From Bacteroidota bacterium (GTDB taxonomy: Bacteria > Bacteroidota > Bacteroidia > Bacteroidales > UBA10428): a DNA stretch of 5,061 bases. Location: positions 1 to 5,061 of the forward strand of contig JAGDMB010000220.1 of assembly GCA_017860375.1 (NCBI GenBank), given 5' to 3'. Position 1 is the stretch's first letter; every line of letters starts with the position of its first letter. This document shows, in pieces, positions 1-5,061 of the stretch. The translations under genes were made by a program, and so were the position numbers. Under the pieces are notes generated by a model, which saw only the letters and a list, made by a program, of their open reading frames with translations, was not told the origin of the DNA and made no database searches.

Positions 1-1397
1 CCGAACCTGGTATGGTTCTCGCCTTTTCAACCGATACGGTTTCTTTTGATACGGTATTCTCCACTATCGGATCTGCCACCCTTAACTTTAAGGTGTACAA
101 TCCGCAAAGTAAACCGGTTAAAATTTCTACCATCTATTTCGGGGGAGGAGAAAGTTCTTTTTACCGCATGAATTTCGATGGTGAACCCGGCACGGAATTC
201 AACGACATCGAGATCCCGCCCAAGGACAGCCTTTATGTTTTTATTGAGGTGACCATTGATCCGCTTGGAGTCAACAATCCCATGATCGTAAAAGATTCCC
301 TTATTTTTATCACAAACGGAACCTACCAGGATGTGAAACTGCTCGCATACGGACAGGATATTCACCTGATCGACGGGGAGATCATCAAGTCAGCCGTTTG
401 GACTGCCGATAAGCCTTATCTGATCATCAATTCCATGGCCGTGGATACAGGCCAGACCCTGACCATCGGTGCGGGCACCCAGATATTCCTGCACGACCAA
501 TCCAGCATGGTGATCTGGGGCAAACTATTGGTGAACGGGACCAAAGATGCGCCGGTTGTTTTTCAGGGCGACAGGCTGGAAGAATATTACCGGATCGTTG
601 CAGGTCAATGGGGCACTATCTATATCGCTCCGATCAGCACCGGGAATGTGATCAACTATGCCATCATCCGGAATTCCATTGCAGGGATCCAGATCGGCTA
701 TCCCACGGAAGAATTCCGGCCCTCTCTTGAACTTACCAATTCCATCATACAAAATATTTCCTTTGCCGGCATCTATGCTTTCGGCGCTGAAATTAACTGT
801 TACAACACCATAGTAGCCAATGGCGGCGATTTTTTGATTGCCCTGCTGATGGGCGGAAAGTACAATTTCAGTCATTGTACCTTTGCCAACAATGGCGTGT
901 CCAATTTCGGGGGTCAGGGCGCAGGAAGCCGGACCAATCCTTCCATCGTGCTTACCAACTTCTTTAACAATCCGGAATTCAATGCTTCCAAGGGGAGGTA
1001 TGAATATGTCGAGCGGAAAGGCGACCTCGAGGAGGCTACCTTCAATAGCAGCATTATTTATGGCACACTCGACAACGAACTGATGTTTGTCGACAATGAA
1101 GAAAACGGTTTCAACTATTATTTCAATCACTGCCTGCTGAAGGAAAACCCGGATTCCATCAACCTGGATGATCCGGTTCATTTCAATGCTGTCAAACTCA
1201 ACAAAGATCCTGAATTTGTAAATGACACCGACCGCTATGCACTGGATTACCGGCTGGATACGCTTTCTCCGGCCAAAGACAGCGCCAGCGCAGACCTGGT
1301 AAAGGAATTCCTCTTCCTTCAATACGATTACGACGGGATTTCAAGAATGCTGGACAACGGTCCCGATATGGGCGCATTCGAAAGAAAGGAGGATTGA
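1..1397 (+). CDS. Secreted right-handed beta-helix protein with choice-of-anchor-Q-like C-terminus (5' end missing)
   Basis: Probable surface or periplasmic protein, perhaps a lipoprotein; no enzymatic activity can be assigned. The reading frame is open from base 3, and the first ATG (base 12) falls inside the conserved FSTDTVSFDTVF stretch, so the true start and export signal lie left of the window. Numbering from that ATG: residues 1-115 form a beta-rich N-terminal region (STIGSAT, DGEPGTEF, EVTIDP, ITNG and AYGQD segments) typical of Bacteroidetes surface proteins. Residues 149-375 look like a right-handed parallel beta-helix, with short strands rich in N, I and G (TIGAGTQIFLHD, FQGDRLEEYY, GQWGTIYI, NYAIIRNSIAGIQIG, HCTFANNG). 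Residues 399-457 (DPEFVND, DYRLDTLSPAKDSA, NGPDMGAFE) resemble the choice-of-anchor Q tail that often closes such helices. No pectate-lyase catalytic set is recognisable, so a structural, adhesive or glycan-binding role is as likely as a lyase. The family call is from memory of sequence patterns. The gene ends 3 bases before the next one. Confidence 0.85.
   Translation, partial: EPGMVLAFSTDTVSFDTVFSTIGSATLNFKVYNPQSKPVKISTIYFGGGESSFYRMNFDGEPGTEFNDIEIPPKDSLYVFIEVTIDPLGVNNPMIVKDSLIFITNGTYQDVKLLAYGQDIHLIDGEIIKSAVWTADKPYLIINSMAVDTGQTLTIGAGTQIFLHDQSSMVIWGKLLVNGTKDAPVVFQGDRLEEYYRIVAGQWGTIYIAPISTGNVINYAIIRNSIAGIQIGYPTEEFRPSLELTNSIIQNISFAGIYAFGAEINCYNTIVANGGDFLIALLMGGKYNFSHCTFANNGVSNFGGQGAGSRTNPSIVLTNFFNNPEFNASKGRYEYVERKGDLEEATFNSSIIYGTLDNELMFVDNEENGFNYYFNHCLLKENPDSINLDDPVHFNAVKLNKDPEFVNDTDRYALDYRLDTLSPAKDSASADLVKEFLFLQYDYDGISRMLDNGPDMGAFERKED
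1385..1392 (+). promoter_or_regulatory. Strong Shine-Dalgarno sequence for the TTG-initiated EEP gene
   Basis: AAAGGAGG lies 8 bases before the TTG at 1401 and is embedded in the last codons of the upstream gene, just before its TGA. The spacing is near ideal. This site decides the start of the downstream gene, because the only in-frame ATG near the N-terminus (1557) would remove the signal peptide. Its location inside the upstream coding sequence suggests that ribosomes finishing the first gene can restart at once on the second. Confidence 0.8.
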
Positions 1398-1400
1398 TCC

Positions 1401-2501
1401 TTGAAATCAATCCCGGAGTCCTTCCTTTTCCTCCTGATTCTCATCCTTGCAGGTATTCTTCTTTGCCCTGTTTCGGGACAGATCAACCGGAATGCACAGC
1501 CGGAAACCTCAGCCGGATGCAGTGCAGAAACTTTTGCATCGGACAACCGGGTGCGGATGGTTTTTTACAACACGGAGAACCTGTTTGATACAATGGATGA
1601 TTCCGCGACCGCCGATGAGGATTTCCTGCCCGATGGAGCAATGCACTGGACTTACAGCAGATACAAAGCCAAGCTCGACAAGGTATGCAAGGTCATTACG
1701 GCCATAGGAGGATGGAAGGCCCCCGATATTATCGGATTATGTGAAATAGAAAACGATTATGTACTGCGTGACCTTATATATTATACCCCCCTGGTGAAAT
1801 TTGAATACCGGTACATTCATAAGAATTCAGCCGACCTCCGTGGAATTGATGTGGCATTGCTTTATAATCCTGCTACCATAAGGATACTCGAAAAAAACTT
1901 CATTCCGGTAGTGTTACCCGACAGCCTCCAGAAATACACGCGGGATATCCTGTACACCAAAATAACGCTGGGTAAAAACGATACCCTGCACATTTTTGTC
2001 AACCACTGGCCTTCAAGAAGCAGTGGTTTTCTGGAAACCGAACCTTTTCGTATCCATACTGCCACCCTGTTGCGAATGAAAATTGATTCGGTGCTCCGTT
2101 CGGGTCCTCATCCTGAAATCCTTGTCATGGGAGATTTCAATGACGGGCCTTTTGATAAAAGCCTTTCGCAGGTGGTCCTGGCAAAAACGGACACAGGGAT
2201 GCTGATTCCCGGAGATCTATATAACCTGGCGGCCGGTTATGAAATACGAAATCCGGTGGGGTCCCATAAATTCAGAGGGCAGTGGAACATGCTCGACCAG
2301 ATCATCGTATCGGGCAACCTGCTGAACGGGCAGAAAGGACTTAGGACAGGACGGGATTGTTTTTCGGTTTTTGCCGGGCCCTATTTGCTTACGGAAGACA
2401 ATCGCTATATGGGGGTAGAGCCCTTCCGTACATACAAAGGGCCGGTTTACCTTGGCGGATTCAGCGATCATTTGCCGGTGATGGTGGATTTATTCTGGTA
2501 A
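1401..2501 (+). CDS. Exported endonuclease/exonuclease/phosphatase (EEP) family protein
   Basis: A 366-residue metal-dependent phosphoesterase of the DNase I-like EEP fold, which hydrolyses phosphodiester or phosphomonoester bonds in nucleic acids, phospholipids or similar substrates; the exact substrate is unknown. The visible motifs cover the family active site in order: YNTEN (N57, E59), CEIEND (catalytic Glu near 115), the RGIDVALLY strand (147-155), NHWPSR (N201, H202), GDFND (244-248, D245 and N247), LDQI (D299) and the C-terminal SDH (D356, H357). The N-terminus has K2, a hydrophobic core at 8-22 and a plausible signal peptidase I site after PVSG (26/27). C22 follows ILL, a poor lipobox, so a soluble periplasmic or secreted protein is more likely than a lipoprotein. 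The start is TTG, chosen because of AAAGGAGG 8 bases upstream and the signal peptide; the next in-frame GTG/ATG (1551, 1557) would begin almost at the first catalytic motif. It is 3 bases from the upstream beta-helix gene and is followed by a hairpin terminator. The gene is intact. Confidence 0.92.
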   Translation: MKSIPESFLFLLILILAGILLCPVSGQINRNAQPETSAGCSAETFASDNRVRMVFYNTENLFDTMDDSATADEDFLPDGAMHWTYSRYKAKLDKVCKVITAIGGWKAPDIIGLCEIENDYVLRDLIYYTPLVKFEYRYIHKNSADLRGIDVALLYNPATIRILEKNFIPVVLPDSLQKYTRDILYTKITLGKNDTLHIFVNHWPSRSSGFLETEPFRIHTATLLRMKIDSVLRSGPHPEILVMGDFNDGPFDKSLSQVVLAKTDTGMLIPGDLYNLAAGYEIRNPVGSHKFRGQWNMLDQIIVSGNLLNGQKGLRTGRDCFSVFAGPYLLTEDNRYMGVEPFRTYKGPVYLGGFSDHLPVMVDLFW

Positions 2502-2504
2502 AAC

Positions 2505-2538
2505 AATGGTTTGGCGGTGTATGTTCCGTCAAACCATT
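2505..2538 (+). terminator. Probable intrinsic terminator after the EEP gene
   Basis: A 13-bp inverted repeat begins 3 bases after the EEP TAA. The left arm AATGGTTTGGCGG (2505-2517) pairs with the right arm CCGTCAAACCATT (2526-2538) across the 8-base loop TGTATGTT. Every position pairs in RNA if G2514-U2529 is counted as a wobble. The stem is preceded by TAAAAC and followed by ATTTTATGCATATTT, which is T-rich but not a clean T-run. Position and shape fit a terminator closing the two-gene unit. The downstream gene starts about 20 bases later on the same strand, so the hairpin could instead act as an attenuator or mRNA 3'-end stabiliser. Confidence 0.68.
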
Positions 2539-2558
2539 ATTTTATGCATATTTGCAGG

Positions 2559-5061
2559 ATGGATGGCAAATTTGCAGTTGCGCTTATACATCACAGGGTA
2601 ATGGGCTATGTATTCCAGCCCGTCATTTTATACCCCGTTCAGGGAAAAGAATTCTATACAGTTTCCGACCGGATATCCAAAGCCAACCTGGCTCAGTATG
2701 AATCACTCCTCGGCAGAGATCCCGCAGAAATCACCCGCATTGTGGATGAATACAGCGACAACCAGCTGCTGAAAGTATTCTCCAAAAAGAAGGTCAGCGT
2801 TCAGGACTTCTTTACTGCAATGACCCCTGACTTTTTTTCCCTTCAGCTCCGTCCCTATCTCGAAAAAAGGATACTGCGCTGCATCGATATTCTTGCCGGC
2901 AATGATATTCCGGTATATCAGAAAAAAAAGATGAACAATATATACGAGTCCGACCGCATACTCATCACGGAAGAAAAGGCCACTGCCGTTTTCAATTTCC
3001 ATAAAATCCCCGAAGGGCTGAAATATTTCCTTACCATCCGGTACGCAGCCGATGAGATCAAACTTACGGGAAAAGATGTATATGTGCTGACCAACGAGCC
3101 CTGCATCATTGTTCTGGAACAGAAGATTTACCGCTTTGACGATATTGACGGCAAAAAGCTGACTCCTTTTTTTAAAAACCCCTTTGTGACCATTAAAAAG
3201 GATGCGGAACGCAAGTATTTTGAAAGCTTTGTCCGTAACAGCATCCGGCATTTTGCTGTGCACGCAGAGGGTTTTGAAATACAGGATACGATCCTTAGTC
3301 CCCGCCCCGTCCTTTCCCTCGATAAAACCCTCGAAGGCAGGCCTGCTTATACCCTTTGTTTCGAATACGATGAAAAAACCATCTACCCCGCCAACCAAAA
3401 GACAGACCAGAAAGTGACCTATACCGAAACCAACGGCCATGTGGTTTTTCACCGGCTTGCCAGAAATTATTCCCTTGAAAACCATTTTATCTCAGCCTTG
3501 TTAAAGCTTGGACTGACGAACCGGAAAGATTCCCTTTTCCTTCCCCTCGAACTTCAGTACAGGGAGGATCATTATCTTTTTTATGAACTGGTCAACTGGT
3601 TGAATTTCAATAGCGAAGAACTTCAGCAACTGGGATTTGAGATCCGCCAGGAAGTCTCTCCCTCGAAATATTATTTAAAATCCATACAGGTCAGACTCGA
3701 TGTCAGTCCTCAGCAAGCGGACTGGTTCGACATAATGGCTGTCGTGTCGCTCGACGAATACACTATTCCTTTTGCACGGTTCCGTCAGCACATCCTTGAG
3801 GGCCGGCGGGAATACACCTTACCCGATGGCCGTATCATCATCCTGCCCGAGGAATGGTTCGCCCGGTTTAAGGACCTGTTATCCTTCTCCACGACGGAGA
3901 AAGATATTCTCAGGCTCGGAAAACAGCATTACCCCCTGCTGGAGAGCAACCTGAAAGAATATGCCCAGGCTTATGCGGGCAAGCTGAAGAAGATGTTTGA
4001 TTCGGAATACAAAGAATACGGTCTCCCCGAAGGAATTCAGGCTGCATTAAGGGATTATCAGAAAAAAGGATTTCAGTGGATGCTCCACCTTTATCATCAT
4101 GCCTTTGGAGGCTGTCTTTCCGACGACATGGGGCTGGGGAAAACCCTGCAGACCATAACCCTGATGCAGCAGGTGATAAAACAGGAGCAGGAAAAATACT
4201 ACGGTCCCGTCGCATCGAGGTTTGAAAGGCAACTTACCATTTTTGATGCCATGCCGTCGAAGTCCGGGAAGATAAAGCCATCGCTGGTGGTCGTTCCCAC
4301 TTCCCTGGTGCATAACTGGATGAACGAGATCAGCCGTTTTGCCCCGGGCATCCGGACAGGCTTCTATGGTGGACCGAACCGTCGGAATTTCCGGCACTAT
4401 TTTGATTCCCTTGACCTTATTGTATCTTCTTACGGCATTGTCCGGAATGATTCCGAATTGCTTGAGAATTTCACCTTTCTTTATGTAATCCTCGATGAAA
4501 GCCAGGTCATTAAGAATCCGCATTCAAAGACCTACAAGGCGGTGAATCGTTTGCAGGCCGACCATCGACTTGTACTGACCGGTACGCCAATTGAAAACAC
4601 CCTTTCCGATCTGTGGGCGCAGATGAATTTTCTGAATCCCGGCCTGCTGGGCACTTTTGACTTTTTCAGAAATGAATTCGTAATCCCCATTGAAAAAGAA
4701 GAGGATCCGCATCAGCGGCAAATCCTGCAAACCATAATCAAACCCTTTATTTTGCGACGTACCAAAAAAGAGGTTGCCCCCGAACTGCCCGAAATTATGG
4801 AACAGATGATCCGGTGTGATATGTCGGAGGATCAGAGCGCCTTTTATGAATCGGAAAAGTCGAAGGTGCGCAACCTTATTATGGACAATATTCATACGAT
4901 CGGGCTTGAAAAATCGGCCATCCTCATCCTGCAATCCCTGACCCGGCTGAGGCAGATCGCCAGCCATCCCCTGCTGGTGGATGAAAATTACAGTGCCAAT
5001 TCCGGAAAATACGAGATCATCCTGGATAACATCAACAATGTGCTGGCGGAAGGCCATAAGG
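2559..5061 (+). CDS. SNF2-family DEAD/DEAH-box helicase-like ATPase (3' end missing)
   Basis: SNF2 proteins use ATP to translocate on double-stranded DNA and displace bound proteins; the physiological role of this bacterial member is unknown. The frame is open for 834 codons to the window edge. Residues 1-490 are an N-terminal region with strongly family-like blocks (KFAVALIHHR 4-13, DEYSDNQLLKVFSKKK 63-78, DDIDGKKL 194-201) but no CxC...CxH SWIM zinc finger. The first RecA-like domain follows: LRDYQ (497-501), Walker A DDMGLGKT (522-529, K528), a variable linker (542-574), motif Ia VVVPTSLVHNW (577-587), Walker B DESQ (646-649), motif III LTGTPIEN (673-680), the PFILRRTKKEV segment (729-739) and TRLRQIASHPLLV (795-807). 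The second RecA domain with motifs IV-VI is cut off; family members of this type are roughly 950-1000 residues, so about 130-150 are probably missing. ATG 2559 is preferred because the family-like sequence begins right after it. ATG 2544 is in frame and possible; neither has a clear Shine-Dalgarno, and the AT-rich leader is normal for Bacteroidetes. No frameshift or stop was seen on walking the frame. Confidence 0.93.
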   Translation, partial: MDGKFAVALIHHRVMGYVFQPVILYPVQGKEFYTVSDRISKANLAQYESLLGRDPAEITRIVDEYSDNQLLKVFSKKKVSVQDFFTAMTPDFFSLQLRPYLEKRILRCIDILAGNDIPVYQKKKMNNIYESDRILITEEKATAVFNFHKIPEGLKYFLTIRYAADEIKLTGKDVYVLTNEPCIIVLEQKIYRFDDIDGKKLTPFFKNPFVTIKKDAERKYFESFVRNSIRHFAVHAEGFEIQDTILSPRPVLSLDKTLEGRPAYTLCFEYDEKTIYPANQKTDQKVTYTETNGHVVFHRLARNYSLENHFISALLKLGLTNRKDSLFLPLELQYREDHYLFYELVNWLNFNSEELQQLGFEIRQEVSPSKYYLKSIQVRLDVSPQQADWFDIMAVVSLDEYTIPFARFRQHILEGRREYTLPDGRIIILPEEWFARFKDLLSFSTTEKDILRLGKQHYPLLESNLKEYAQAYAGKLKKMFDSEYKEYGLPEGIQAALRDYQKKGFQWMLHLYHHAFGGCLSDDMGLGKTLQTITLMQQVIKQEQEKYYGPVASRFERQLTIFDAMPSKSGKIKPSLVVVPTSLVHNWMNEISRFAPGIRTGFYGGPNRRNFRHYFDSLDLIVSSYGIVRNDSELLENFTFLYVILDESQVIKNPHSKTYKAVNRLQADHRLVLTGTPIENTLSDLWAQMNFLNPGLLGTFDFFRNEFVIPIEKEEDPHQRQILQTIIKPFILRRTKKEVAPELPEIMEQMIRCDMSEDQSAFYESEKSKVRNLIMDNIHTIGLEKSAILILQSLTRLRQIASHPLLVDENYSANSGKYEIILDNINNVLAEGHK

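Noticed and set aside
525..1322. 265-codon open frame on the minus strand
   Set aside because: It lies fully antisense to the beta-helix gene, has no recognisable domain and is low-complexity hydrophobic. It is a shadow of the real gene.
1455..1466. Possible lipobox at C22 of the EEP protein
   Set aside because: The residues before Cys are I-L-L; a lipobox needs a small residue (G, A or S) just before the Cys. Cleavage after PVSG fits better.
2547..2554. CATATTTG resembles the Bacteroidetes -7 element TAnnTTTG
   Set aside because: The first base does not match, no TTTG lies about 20 bases upstream, and transcription would begin at or after the preferred start codon at 2559.
2703..3485. 260-codon open frame on the minus strand
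   Set aside because: It is antisense to the SNF2 N-terminal region, whose + strand translation has clear family sequence. The minus translation shows no recognisable protein.
195..4680. Many GAATTC hexamers (about nine in the window)
   Set aside because: Most sit in coding positions giving Glu-Phe, Asn-Ser or Glu-Ile type pairs and are unevenly spaced. They show no array or motif beyond codon usage.
4047..5057. Two consecutive minus-strand open frames in the same frame (4047-4523 and 4524-5057)
   Set aside because: They lie opposite the SNF2 motor motifs. They share a frame and are split by a stop, as expected for an antisense shadow of a strongly coding region.
2559..5061. SNF2 protein as part of an anti-phage system such as DISARM
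   Set aside because: The neighbours visible here are a beta-helix protein and an exported EEP enzyme, with no methylase, nuclease cassette or integrase. The sequence resembles a SNF2 type widespread in Bacteroidetes. The right flank is not visible, so this cannot be fully excluded.

Overview
The window looks like an ordinary stretch of a Bacteroidetes (probably Bacteroidales-like) chromosome with moderate GC content. This rests on protein family, not on any marker gene. All three proteins have the sequence style of Bacteroidetes orthologues: a secreted beta-helix protein with the 'FSTDTVSFDTVF' N-terminal sequence, a secreted EEP-fold nuclease/phosphatase, and a SNF2 ATPase with a long N-terminal part and a DESQ Walker B box. 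No mobile element, CRISPR array, tRNA, rRNA or defence cassette is visible. The DNA is almost fully coding, and all genes are on the + strand.

Region 1 (1-2501) is a two-gene unit. A left-truncated surface protein (N-terminal beta-sandwich, right-handed beta-helix, C-terminal choice-of-anchor-Q-like tail) ends at 1397. Only 3 bases later a TTG codon at 1401 starts an exported endonuclease/exonuclease/phosphatase (EEP) family protein. Its strong Shine-Dalgarno sequence lies inside the last codons of the upstream gene, so the two are probably co-transcribed and translationally coupled. Both products probably act outside the cytoplasm. Their substrates cannot be read from the sequence.

Region 2 (2502-2558) is the only intergenic gap. 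It holds a 13-bp inverted repeat beginning 3 bases after the EEP stop codon. It is best read as a transcription terminator closing the two-gene unit.

Region 3 (2559-5061) is the first 834 codons of a SNF2-family DNA-dependent ATPase, cut by the right edge just before the second RecA-like (helicase C) domain. It has an intact ATPase motor and about 490 residues of N-terminal sequence without a recognised zinc finger. It is functionally unrelated to the upstream pair and is probably a separate transcription unit.

I found no clear evidence of a new biological system. The best leads are the uncharacterised N-terminal half of the SNF2 protein, the exported EEP enzyme paired with a beta-helix protein, and the hairpin between the two transcription units.
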